This document shows positions 9,527 through 21,266 of a stretch of 64,000 nt of DNA, piece by piece. The first letter of the stretch is position 1. The number at the start of each line of letters is the position of its first letter. The position numbers and the translations under genes were made by a program. The stretch covers positions 1-64,000 of the forward strand of contig NZ_JAOCZP010000008.1 in the NCBI RefSeq assembly GCF_025336525.1, read 5' to 3'. The notes under the pieces were generated by a model that saw only the letters and a list, made by a program, of their open reading frames with translations, made no database searches and was not told the DNA's origin. This DNA is from Chelativorans salis. GTDB taxonomy: Bacteria > Pseudomonadota > Alphaproteobacteria > Rhizobiales > Rhizobiaceae.

Positions 9527-10309
9527 ATGCTTGAGACCCACCCCACACCCGAATTCATGCGTCGTCTCGCCGCTGCCGCAGCCGCCGAGACACTGCCGCG
9601 ATTCCGCAAGGGCGGCGATGTCGGCAACAAACATGCCGCCGGCTTCGACCCTGTGACGGAGGCTGATCGTGCCGCCGAGATGGCCATCCGAGCGCTCATC
9701 CGCGAGCATTTCCCCGACCAGGGGATCATCGGTGAGGAATTCGGCACGGAAGGGGCCGGCAACAGCCACATCTGGGTGATCGACCCGATCGACGGCACAC
9801 GCGCCTTCATCTCGGGCCTGCCGCTGTGGGGCACGCTGGTGGGGCTCACCGTCGACGGCAAGGCGGTTGCCGGCATGATGTCACAGCCCTTTACGGGGGA
9901 GCTCTATTATGCCGATGGCGAAGGCGCGCATTACGAGGGACCGGGAGGGGGGCGGCGGCTCGCCACGCGCGGCACCACGCATCTTGCCGACGCGACCCTT
10001 TGCACCACCACACCGGCGCTCTTCGACGCGCCGCGCCGCGCGCTCTACGACCGGGTGGAAATGGCCGTACGTCTGCCGCGCTACGGCACCGACTGCTATG
10101 CCTATGCCATGGTGGCGGCCGGCCATGTCGACCTGGTGATCGAGTGCGACCTCAATCCATACGACATCGTGGCACTCATTCCCATCATCGAGCAGGCCGG
10201 CGGTATCATCACCACGTGGGACGGCGCCCGTGCGGAGGCCGGTGGGGACATCGTCGCCGCCGCCACTCCGGAGCTGCATGAAAGGGCGCTGGCGCTTTTG
10301 CGTTCCTGA
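9527..10309 (+). CDS. hisN: histidinol-phosphatase, inositol-monophosphatase fold (HisN-type)
   Basis: A 260-residue Mg-dependent phosphatase of the inositol monophosphatase superfamily. Metal ligands are visible: Glu70/Glu71 (GIIGEEFG), Asp86 and Asp89 in WVIDPIDGT (83-91), and the C-terminal Asp in ECDLNPYDI. In Hyphomicrobiales and actinobacteria this type supplies the histidinol-phosphate phosphatase step of histidine biosynthesis. ATG at 9527 has a GGGGGAA Shine-Dalgarno site; a GTG at 9506 is less likely. It is 220 bp downstream of the N-formylglutamate hydrolase, an order I associate with rhizobial genomes. An inositol-1-phosphatase role is the alternative. Confidence 0.82.
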   Translation: MLETHPTPEFMRRLAAAAAAETLPRFRKGGDVGNKHAAGFDPVTEADRAAEMAIRALIREHFPDQGIIGEEFGTEGAGNSHIWVIDPIDGTRAFISGLPLWGTLVGLTVDGKAVAGMMSQPFTGELYYADGEGAHYEGPGGGRRLATRGTTHLADATLCTTTPALFDAPRRALYDRVEMAVRLPRYGTDCYAYAMVAAGHVDLVIECDLNPYDIVALIPIIEQAGGIITTWDGARAEAGGDIVAAATPELHERALALLRS

Positions 10310-10313
10310 TGTT

Positions 10314-11294
10314 TCAGCCAGCATCCGCCGTCGGTTGGGGCGCCTGGATACCGCCGCCACGGCTGGGTCGCGCGAAAGCTTCGAAGGCAGCGAGAACCTG
10401 TTCCCGGTAGAGGTCTGCTTCCTGGAGAAGTTCATGGCGCGCGCCGTCGATGGTCAGCACATGCGCCGAGCGCAAACCCTTTGCATAGCGTTCGATGGCA
10501 GGGGTTGAGACAACCCGATCGGCGCTGGCGGCGAGAAACAGGATGGGCAGACGTATCCCGGCCATGAACTCCCGCTCGCGCACGCGCTCCGCGGCGGTGA
10601 AGGCGGCGCGCAGCCATGCTGTGGAGAGGTTGGCGACGGCGAGTTCGGGATGAGCGCTCAACAGCGCCTCGTTGCGTGTATAGCGGGTGGAATCGCTGGT
10701 TAGCCGGTTCGCTGCAAATGGTATTTCTGCGCCGCGCCGGCCTGCGCCGGGGACAGGACGGCTTCCAAGGCCGCAGGCGAAATAGGTGCTCGTAAACGCC
10801 CTCACCAGGGATAGCGGCAGAGGTGCGATAAAGGTGAAGAGGGGCGCGAGGAGCACCATGCGGCTGACGCGGCTGGCAAGGTGCGGGCTCGCGAGAAGCG
10901 CGATGAGCGCGCCGGTGGAGTGGGCAAGCACGGTATAAGGCGGGCGGCAGTCCGGTAATACGATTTCCGTGAAGAACCGATCGAGATCGGCGACATAGTC
11001 GTCAAAGGTCTCGATATGCCCGCACCCCGCGTTGGGCAGCAGCCGGTCCGAGCCGCCCTGGCCGCGCCAGTCCAGCGTGGCGGCGGCAAAGCCGCGCTTG
11101 GCGAGATCCCCAACTGTCTCGAAATACTTCTCGATGCTCTCGTTGCGTCCTTGCAGTAGCACGACGGTGCCGTTCTCGGCGCGACAGGGGAAGTGGGCAT
11201 AGCGGATGCGCACCCCGTCGTCCCCCGTCATCATGCCCGCCACGGCGCTCTTCGGCAGGGGATTTTCGGGAATTTCGCGCAGCAGGTCGGACAT
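10314..11294 (-). CDS. alpha/beta hydrolase (lysophospholipase-like)
   Basis: A 326-residue alpha/beta hydrolase of the serine aminopeptidase/monoacylglycerol lipase type (Hydrolase_4). The nucleophile elbow AHSTG places Ser126; the strand TVVLLQGRNESIEKY, the LDWRGQGGSDR stretch, and a C-terminal Asp (ASADRVVS) and His (GARHELLQE) complete the triad. ATG at 11294 was chosen over upstream in-frame codons because it starts just before family-like sequence. It converges with hisN, with only 4 bp between the stop codons. No signal peptide is seen. The lipid or ester substrate is unknown. Confidence 0.86.
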   Translation of the reverse strand: MSDLLREIPENPLPKSAVAGMMTGDDGVRIRYAHFPCRAENGTVVLLQGRNESIEKYFETVGDLAKRGFAAATLDWRGQGGSDRLLPNAGCGHIETFDDYVADLDRFFTEIVLPDCRPPYTVLAHSTGALIALLASPHLASRVSRMVLLAPLFTFIAPLPLSLVRAFTSTYFACGLGSRPVPGAGRRGAEIPFAANRLTSDSTRYTRNEALLSAHPELAVANLSTAWLRAAFTAAERVREREFMAGIRLPILFLAASADRVVSTPAIERYAKGLRSAHVLTIDGARHELLQEADLYREQVLAAFEAFARPSRGGGIQAPQPTADAG

Positions 11295-11580
11295 GGATCG
11301 GGTTCGCCGCTTTCGAGCGGGGGCACCTCGACCGTGATAGTGAGGAGGCCCGTCAAAAGCAAAGGATTTCATGAGCGGAGGGCGTTGTCTATCGCAGACC
11401 GGGGATGGTGCGAGGACCATCCCCGGCATTCCGGAACACATGGAAGGGACGGTTGCATGTGCCCCGGAAAGTACGATGGGTGAAAGGGTAAAGCCGCGTG
11501 TGTGAACGTAAGGCGAAGGGTTCGTTCAGGCTGTGTTCATCTTTCGGTTATCGCGGTTGTCGTGCCCCGCCCTTCTCGAT

Positions 11581-11609
11581 CTTGAACGGCGCGCGAAAAA
11601 TACCCAAAT
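11581..11609 (+). promoter_or_regulatory. RpoH (sigma-32)-like promoter of hsp20
   Basis: CTTGAAC (11581-11587) and CCCAAAT (11603-11609), separated by 15 bp, match the heat-shock consensus CTTGAAA-N(11-16)-CCCATNT well. Transcription would start near 11616, giving a 5' leader of about 100 nt in front of the small heat-shock gene. Confidence 0.7.
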
Positions 11610-11615
11610 CTGGCA

Positions 11616-11718
11616 CGCGGCCGCCGTGAATGGGGCCGCTGGCCAGGAAAAGGGAACGCCGAGACGGGTTTCCGGCAGTGGCCAAACGCAAACTTGTTGC
11701 TCAACAGGAGGACAGACC
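11616..11718 (+). promoter_or_regulatory. ROSE-like RNA thermometer in the hsp20 leader
   Basis: The leader ends in TTGCT (11697-11701) followed closely by the Shine-Dalgarno sequence AGGAGG (11706-11711) and ATG at 11719. This is the arrangement of ROSE elements, where a U(U/C)GCU strand pairs imperfectly with the Shine-Dalgarno region at low temperature. Upstream, GCC-A-GGAAA (11642-11650) can pair with TTTCCGGC (11669-11676), giving a second stem. Rhizobial hsp20 genes commonly carry ROSE elements. Pairing was judged by eye only. Confidence 0.62.
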
Positions 11719-12186
11719 ATGCGTCATGTCGATTTTTCCCCGCTTTACCGTTCGACGGTCGGCTTCGACCGGCTTTTCACCATGCTGGATTCGCTTGGCC
11801 AGCTTGATGGCGGTCAGCAGACCTACCCGCCCTACAACATCGAGCGCACGGGCGAGAACGCTTACCGTATCTCGATGGCAGTCGCCGGCTTCTCCGAAGA
11901 CGAGATCTCGGTCGAGGCGCACCGCAACGTGCTGACGATCAAGGGCGAGAAGAGCGATGAGCAGAAAGACGAGGGTGCCGAGGTGCTTTACCGCGGTATC
12001 GCCGCGCGCACTTTCGAGCGGCGCTTCCAGCTCGCCGATCATGTCGAGGTGCAGGGCGCAACGCTGAAGGATGGCCTCTTGCACATCGATCTCGTCCGCA
12101 ACATCCCCGAGGAGATGAAGCCGCGCAAGATCGCGATCACCTCCTCGAAGGAGAAGTCGAAGCAGATCGAATCCAAGGCCGCGTAA
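11719..12186 (+). CDS. small heat-shock protein, Hsp20/alpha-crystallin family
   Basis: A 155-residue class A rhizobial-type small heat-shock protein (IbpA/HspH-like). It is an ATP-independent holdase that binds unfolding proteins as large oligomers. The N-terminus reads MRHVDFSPLYRSTVGFDRLF. The alpha-crystallin domain runs from about 38 to 130 (YNIERTGENAYRISMAVAGF through HIDLVRNIPEEMKPRKI), with a basic C-terminal extension. The start is fixed by AGGAGG seven bases upstream; longer in-frame starts fall inside the structured leader. Regulation appears two-layered: an RpoH-like promoter and a ROSE-like thermosensor. A strong terminator follows. Confidence 0.95.
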   Translation: MRHVDFSPLYRSTVGFDRLFTMLDSLGQLDGGQQTYPPYNIERTGENAYRISMAVAGFSEDEISVEAHRNVLTIKGEKSDEQKDEGAEVLYRGIAARTFERRFQLADHVEVQGATLKDGLLHIDLVRNIPEEMKPRKIAITSSKEKSKQIESKAA

Positions 12187-12212
12187 GGCCTTCAGACTCA
12201 TCGAAACGGCAG

Positions 12213-12240
12213 AGCGGCGCCTTGCGGGCGCCGCTTTTCT
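12213..12240 (+). terminator. intrinsic terminator after hsp20
   Basis: AGCGGCGCC (12213-12221) and GGCGCCGCT (12227-12235) form a perfect 9-bp GC-rich stem with loop TTGCG, followed by TTTTCT. It ends hsp20 transcription. Its T-tract overlaps the stop codon of the convergent doxX-like gene. Confidence 0.88.
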
Positions 12241-12736
12241 ATCGGGCGAACCGCGCAAGGAGGTGATCGGCCGAAGCCTTCCCCGGCCCCCATGCCATGA
12301 TGGCGAGCGCCATCGCCGCCCATGTAAGATGCAATGGCCAGCCGCTCGGCACCGTCACCTGTATGACGATGGTCATGGCCAGCAGGCCGAGGGCGGCAAG
12401 CCGTGTCGCCAGCCCGACGACGAGCAGCAGTGGAAGCAGGATCTCCGCCGAGCCAACGAGGAAAGCGACGATGCCAGGTGCGGGAAAGCCGTAGGGGCCG
12501 CCGGGCAATTGCAGCTTGAATTCCTGGGCGAAGAGAAGCACCGCCACCTCGTTGAGATCCAGGAAGCCGTCCCATTTGTTGATGCCTGAACGCCAGAAGG
12601 GGACGGCAAGCGCCAGCCGCAGCGCCAGTTGGGTAAGCGACGGGAACGCGATTGTCCTCACCAGCGCATTTACCCGCTCGACCAGCGTCGAAAGCGCATG
12701 CCTGCCTGCGTAACCGGCATCTTGCATATCGGCCAT
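12239..12736 (-). CDS. bufD: DoxX-family membrane protein, BufD of the bufferin operon
   Basis: A 165-residue inner-membrane protein of the DoxX family with four hydrophobic segments (about 31-48, 72-92, 97-120 and 126-145). Recognisable features are the first-helix motif LRLALAVPFWRSGINKWDGF and GSAEILLPLLLVVGLATRLAA. DoxX proteins are the fourth component of bufferin operons in Caulobacter; their role there is not well defined and may be redox or membrane-related. ATG at 12736 has a GAAGGG site eight bases upstream. A GTG at 12745 overlapping the bufC stop is an alternative. It is the last gene of the operon. Confidence 0.85.
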   Translation of the reverse strand: MADMQDAGYAGRHALSTLVERVNALVRTIAFPSLTQLALRLALAVPFWRSGINKWDGFLDLNEVAVLLFAQEFKLQLPGGPYGFPAPGIVAFLVGSAEILLPLLLVVGLATRLAALGLLAMTIVIQVTVPSGWPLHLTWAAMALAIMAWGPGKASADHLLARFAR

Positions 12737-12741
12737 CGTCT

Positions 12742-13548
12742 TCACCCTTCAGATACCGCCACCGCTGTGAATGCGCCGGCTTCAAGCATGCCGGCGATGT
12801 TGGCGGCCGGAACGAACCTCTCGTCGTCTTCCAGTGCCGCGACCACCGCCTCGCCAAGCGGCTTGCCCGCCATCAGCCCTTCCAGGAACGCCGCACCCCC
12901 AGGCGGCAGGCGGCGCACAATGACTTCCAGCTCCGGGCGCGTCACCAGGCCATCCTCCGGGTCGGCGGTCTCCAGCCGGCCGACGGGTCCGTCCTGGCGG
13001 TTGAGCGCGAATATAGTGACGGCGGGGAAGCGGGAGCGCACGACCCTTGCCGCCGGATGGGCGGTGAAAGTCGCTTGCGAGAGCTTTTCCGGCGGGATCG
13101 CGGCCAGCGCATCCGGTTTCAGCGGCCCTGTGTCGGCGGCGTGATAGGCGTCGAGCCAGGCACGCTCGATGCGCGCGACATCGGCGAGATAGGGAAGCGT
13201 GCGTGCGTGCTCGAAATTTTCGATGAAATCTGCGAAACCGCGCCCGTATTCGAACAGCAGCGGCGATGTCGGCGGGGTCTGCCGCACGTGGATCCTGGCC
13301 ATGGCGCGGAAGAAGTCTTCGCCAACGATGCGCCGTGTCGCCGGAAATGTGTCCGCCAGCGCTTTGACGAGGCTCACCGTCACATTGTTGCGGTAGACGT
13401 TGTAGCGCTTCTTCGCCGCCTTGCCGTTCGGCCCGGCGATCAGTCCAGGCTCCTCCACCTCGGGGTCGAGCAGCGGCGGCGTGAAGGCGCCCGCATAAGC
13501 TAGGCGGCCACGTCCCCGTTTCGCCAGCGATATCACCCGCTCAGGCAT
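12742..13548 (-). CDS. bufC: DUF2063/HvfC-BufC family partner protein of the MNIO enzyme
   Basis: A 268-residue protein of the HvfC/BufC family (DUF2063, putative DNA-binding domain). The N-terminal helical domain contains [19 protein letters not shown] and [20 protein letters not shown], the signature of this family, then [11 protein letters not shown]. The C-terminal part resembles a winged-helix or RRE-like module. In bufferin and methanobactin-like pathways such proteins pair with the DUF692 enzyme and help bind the precursor peptide. The annotation as DNA-binding in databases is probably misleading. It overlaps bufB by 8 bp, and its stop lies in the start region of bufD. Confidence 0.88.
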   Translation of the reverse strand: MPERVISLAKRGRGRLAYAGAFTPPLLDPEVEEPGLIAGPNGKAAKKRYNVYRNNVTVSLVKALADTFPATRRIVGEDFFRAMARIHVRQTPPTSPLLFEYGRGFADFIENFEHARTLPYLADVARIERAWLDAYHAADTGPLKPDALAAIPPEKLSQATFTAHPAARVVRSRFPAVTIFALNRQDGPVGRLETADPEDGLVTRPELEVIVRRLPPGGAAFLEGLMAGKPLGEAVVAALEDDERFVPAANIAGMLEAGAFTAVAVSEG

Positions 13549-14452
13549 TGGCCGCGCCGCGTTCCCGGGACGCCGCGTAGCGGTCGAGAATTTCCTGCGC
13601 CGCCGCGGCCTCCGCCTTCAATACAGGCCAGTCGGGAATGTCGCTGTCCCATTCAACGAGCGTGGGAACGGGACCACGGCGGCCGATCACGATCTCGTAG
13701 AGCTTCCACACGGCGTCCGCCACCGGCCCGTCGTGGCTGTCGATCAACAGAAGCGCGCCTTCGTCGTCCTCCTGCTCGGCGTGGCCGGCCAAGTGGATTT
13801 CGCCAACATGTTCCAGCGGGAAGTCAGCAAGGTACTCCAGCGCCGAATAGCCATGGTTGGTGGCCGAGACGAAGACGTTGTTGACGTCGAGCAGCAGGCC
13901 GCAGCCCGTGCGCTGGACAAGCGCGCTCAGGAACTCGGTCTCGCCCATCGTCGATTCCTTGAAGACGACATAGGTCGAAGGGTTTTCAAGCAGGATCGGC
14001 CGGCCGATCGCCTCCTGCATCTCCTCGATATGCTCGGCCACACGGGCAAGCGTCGCCTGTGTATAGGGCAGCGGCAGCAGGTCGTTGAAATAGGTCGTCT
14101 CGTGGGTCGACCATGCCAAATGCTCCGACACCAGCGCCGGCTCGTAGCGGTCGACCAGGGATTTGAAGCGTTGCAGATGGCCCTTGTCGAGCGGTTGCGC
14201 GCCGCCGATGGACATGCACACCCCGTGAAGCGAGACCGGCCACCGCTCGCGGATGGCGGCAAGTGCCGCATGGGGCGGGCCGCCGGCGCCCATATAGTTT
14301 TCGGCGTGGACCTCGAAGAAGCCGACGGGGGCAGGGTCGGCATGGATCCCGACGAGGTGCTCGGGCTTCAGGCTCGCCCCGGCGCTCCCATGCACGGGGA
14401 ATGCCGGAAAGCGGGCCGCCTCGACGCGGTCGACGACAGGCATACCGATCAT
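13541..14452 (-). CDS. bufB: DUF692 multinuclear non-haem iron oxidative enzyme (MNIO), BufB
   Basis: A 303-residue TIM-barrel enzyme of the DUF692/MNIO family (MbnB, BufB). MNIOs bind two or three iron ions and oxidatively modify cysteines in RiPP precursors. Candidate metal ligands are present along the barrel: His49 and Glu51 (VHAENY), His76 (LHGVCM), Glu110/His111 (SEHLAW), Glu156/Asn157 (LLENPS), Asp189 and Asn191/Asn192 (LLDVNN), His220/His224 (EIHLAGH), His240 and Glu267. The start at 14452 follows GGGAGG; upstream codons have no family similarity. It sits 28 bp downstream of the DUF2282 precursor gene, so it most likely converts cysteines of that peptide to thiooxazoles, as described for Caulobacter bufferin 1. 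Confidence 0.93.
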   Translation of the reverse strand: MIGMPVVDRVEAARFPAFPVHGSAGASLKPEHLVGIHADPAPVGFFEVHAENYMGAGGPPHAALAAIRERWPVSLHGVCMSIGGAQPLDKGHLQRFKSLVDRYEPALVSEHLAWSTHETTYFNDLLPLPYTQATLARVAEHIEEMQEAIGRPILLENPSTYVVFKESTMGETEFLSALVQRTGCGLLLDVNNVFVSATNHGYSALEYLADFPLEHVGEIHLAGHAEQEDDEGALLLIDSHDGPVADAVWKLYEIVIGRRGPVPTLVEWDSDIPDWPVLKAEAAAAQEILDRYAASRERGAANA

Positions 14453-14480
14453 GGGTGCCTCCCTTTCCGGCAGTTTTCGA

Positions 14481-14804
14481 TCAGGACGGGATGTCGCGGT
14501 CGAGCGCCTCGGGCGAGCCCATGCGGTCGCCGGGAAGCTCCATCGTCTCGCAGGTGCCTCCGGCAACGAATTTCCAGGCGTTGCCCTGATAGTCCACCGT
14601 CGAGGTGCCCTGGCAGGTGGTGCCGGGTCCCGCGGCACAGTCGTTCTGGCCGGCGAGTGCCACGCCGTAGCACTTCTCCATGCCGGCATCCATCGCCGCC
14701 TTGACTTCGGCTTCGCTCAGAGGAGCCGCTGCGGCGCCGGTCGCCAGCGCGGCGGTGACGGCACTCGCCAGATAGGCGGCGCCAACGAAGGTCTTCGTGG
14801 ACAT
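14481..14804 (-). CDS. bufA: DUF2282 bufferin precursor peptide, BufA
   Basis: A 107-residue DUF2282 protein, the precursor of a bufferin RiPP. An N-terminal Sec signal peptide (about 1-27, ending in ATGAAAA) replaces the usual cytoplasmic leader, so the product should be exported to the periplasm. Four cysteines lie at 45 (MEKCYG), 56 (NDCAAG), 64 (TTCQGT) and 85 (GGTCETM), matching the conserved four-Cys pattern of the family; the stretch [18 protein letters not shown] is typical. In Caulobacter, modified bufferins bind copper and protect the cell from it. The gene has a strong GGAGAG Shine-Dalgarno site and heads the bufABCD operon. Confidence 0.92.
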   Translation of the reverse strand: MSTKTFVGAAYLASAVTAALATGAAAAPLSEAEVKAAMDAGMEKCYGVALAGQNDCAAGPGTTCQGTSTVDYQGNAWKFVAGGTCETMELPGDRMGSPEALDRDIPS

Positions 14805-14833
14805 GTTCTCTCTCCTCTTGGGGTTTCGAAAAA

Positions 14834-14924
14834 CGACCGGTCGGTCGCCGGCCGGTCCGTTCTCCCAAAGGAGGCAGTCACTTGGAAATCAAGGTCGCGC
14901 GATCAATCGTCACGGCCTGGTTAC
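14834..14924 (-). promoter_or_regulatory. candidate control region of the buf operon
   Basis: Upstream of bufA lies a dense palindromic patch. CGACCGGTCG (14834-14843) is a perfect 10-bp palindrome, and GACCGG (14835-14840) pairs with CCGGTC (14852-14857). Further up, on the minus strand, GTAACC occurs (14924-14919). It resembles the -35 element I recall for the sigma-F factor that controls the Caulobacter bufferin operon, but no convincing matching -10 element is present at the right distance. No regulator gene is adjacent. Function is inferred. Confidence 0.3.
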
Positions 14925-14952
14925 AGCGGCGTGAGCGCGGCGTGCGCAGCCT

Positions 14953-16002
14953 TCAGGCCACGATCTGACCGAACCGGTCCACCTCCTCCTCGGTGGTGGC
15001 GAAGCTGGTCACGAACCGGAGGAGCATTTCGCCTTCGCCGAGCAAGCTTGCGTATGGCGCCGGCCAATCGTGGAACGCGACGCCGCCGGCCTTGAGCTCC
15101 TCGGCTGTTGCGGTTTCCATGACGGTGAAGACTTCGTTGGCGTCCGGCCGCCAGGCGAGCCTAAGCCTGGCCGACTTTTCCACATGACCGGCGAGCCGCG
15201 CGGCCATCGCGTTGGCATGGCGGGCGTTCTTCAGCCACAGGTCGTCGCGGAAATAGGCGTCGAACTGGGCGGCGATGAAGCGCGATTTGGAGAAGAGGTG
15301 GGCGGCGCGCTTGCGCAGGAAAGGCATGTCGCGGGCTTGTCCGGGGTCCATCACGACGATTGCCTCGGCGCACCAGCAGCCGTTCTTGGTGGCACCGAAG
15401 GAGACGACGTCGACGCCGCGTTTCCAGGTCATCTCCGCCGGCGTGGTGTCGAGGGCCGCGAGCGCGTTGGCGAAGCGGGCGCCGTCCATGTGCAGCGGCA
15501 GGCCATGGGCGCGGCAGGTCTCAGAGATGGCAGCGATCTGGTCGAGCGAGTAGACCGTGCCGATCTCCGTCGCCTGGGTGATGGAGACAGCCATGGGCTG
15601 GCCCATATGGACAAATTCCGCCGGGAACTGCCGGATAGCCTTTTCCAGCGCTTCGGTTCCCACACGGCCGAGAGCGCCGTCGACGCCGTGCGTCCTGGCG
15701 CCGCCGGTCAGATATTCCGGCGCTCCGCCCTCGTCCTCCAGCATGTGTGCATGTGCGTGGCAGAAGATGACGCCGCCCGGCCGGTTCGCAAGCGCCATGG
15801 AGAGCGAATTGGCGGCCGTGCCGGTGGCGACGAAGAAGACCGCCACCTCGCGCTCGAAAATCTCGCAGAAACGCTCTTCCACCCTGCGGTCGATGTCGCT
15901 CAGGCCGTAGGCCGTGGCAAAGCCGCCCGAGTGCTCGGCCAGCGCTTGCGTGATGGCCGGGTGGGCACCGGCCCAGTTGTCGGAGGCGAAGTTGATCGTC
16001 AT
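14953..16002 (-). CDS. ltaE: low-specificity L-threonine aldolase
   Basis: A 349-residue PLP enzyme of the beta-eliminating lyase family (aldolase class I fold). It cleaves L-threonine or allo-threonine to glycine and acetaldehyde. The Schiff-base lysine is Lys206 in SFGATKNGCW, Asp173 and Arg176 in HMDGARFANAL contact the cofactor, and the HAHAHMLEDEGG segment (82-93) lies at the active site. ATG at 16002 is preceded by GAGG; 43 further upstream in-frame codons have no family character. It is divergent from gltB across a 480-bp regulatory region. Confidence 0.9.
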   Translation of the reverse strand: MTINFASDNWAGAHPAITQALAEHSGGFATAYGLSDIDRRVEERFCEIFEREVAVFFVATGTAANSLSMALANRPGGVIFCHAHAHMLEDEGGAPEYLTGGARTHGVDGALGRVGTEALEKAIRQFPAEFVHMGQPMAVSITQATEIGTVYSLDQIAAISETCRAHGLPLHMDGARFANALAALDTTPAEMTWKRGVDVVSFGATKNGCWCAEAIVVMDPGQARDMPFLRKRAAHLFSKSRFIAAQFDAYFRDDLWLKNARHANAMAARLAGHVEKSARLRLAWRPDANEVFTVMETATAEELKAGGVAFHDWPAPYASLLGEGEMLLRFVTSFATTEEEVDRFGQIVA

Positions 16003-16203
16003 CGGGTGAACCTCTAAGCTGCGGGGCGCACCCTTGCGTGTTGCCGGCGTGGATTCAAGAATTATGTAACGCGGGTGGCGTGGCAGCCTGTTGATGTTTG
16101 CGAACTTGCTGAAGGGACGTAAATGCCGCAACTTTGTTGCTCTCCCGGAGCGGTTTTTTACATTTTCGTCTTGTGTGGCGCTCCGTTTTCTGGCATGTGA
16201 GGA

Positions 16204-16228
16204 AATAGGACAGGAGTACTGTCTTATT
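16204..16228. promoter_or_regulatory. inverted repeat, candidate operator upstream of gltB
   Basis: AATAGGACAG (16204-16213) and CTGTCTTATT (16219-16228) form a 10-bp inverted repeat broken only by one G-T wobble, around GAGTA. It lies about 30 bp upstream of a TATAAT box, where an activator or repressor would bind, and between the divergent ltaE and gltB genes. The identity of the binding protein is unknown. Confidence 0.4.
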
Positions 16229-16256
16229 TATCCGCTGTTCGCGGGCCGGTTTGCGC

Positions 16257-16262
16257 TATAAT
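16257..16262 (+). promoter_or_regulatory. candidate -10 box of the gltBD promoter
   Basis: A perfect TATAAT in a GC-rich surrounding, 220 bp upstream of the gltB start. No good TTGACA-like -35 element lies at 16-18 bp, which suggests either activator dependence or a chance match. The inverted repeat at 16204-16228 is just upstream. Confidence 0.4.
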
Positions 16263-16337
16263 GGCGGCATTAAGGCACCAGAAGAATGCGCGGATATGGC
16301 GGGGCCCGGGGTGGGAATCCTGGCGCATCGCCTACTA

Positions 16338-16374
16338 GAAGAAGCGTACCGTGGGAGACGGTAAAGCGTTCTTC
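16338..16374 (+). promoter_or_regulatory. leader hairpin upstream of gltB
   Basis: GAAGAA (16338-16343) pairs with TTCTTC (16369-16374), and inside it TACCG pairs with CGGTA around GGGAGA, with a small internal loop. The hairpin is followed by CGGCTTTTCG. It resembles a weak terminator or attenuator in the gltB 5' leader. No leader peptide was identified. Confidence 0.3.
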
Positions 16375-16483
16375 CGGCTTTTCGTAAGATATGCCGACCG
16401 ACCGACCGAGATGCGCCGTCGATCAGAGGGCCGCTCGAAACAGACCCGACGCCCCGGAGGGGCCGAACGCGGAGGATGAAGCG

Positions 16484-21211
<4,728 letters not shown>

Positions 21212-21266
21212 TTCCCCGGCACTTTGAAACTGGCTGCGGGCCTGAACGGGCCGTCAGGAACAAGGA

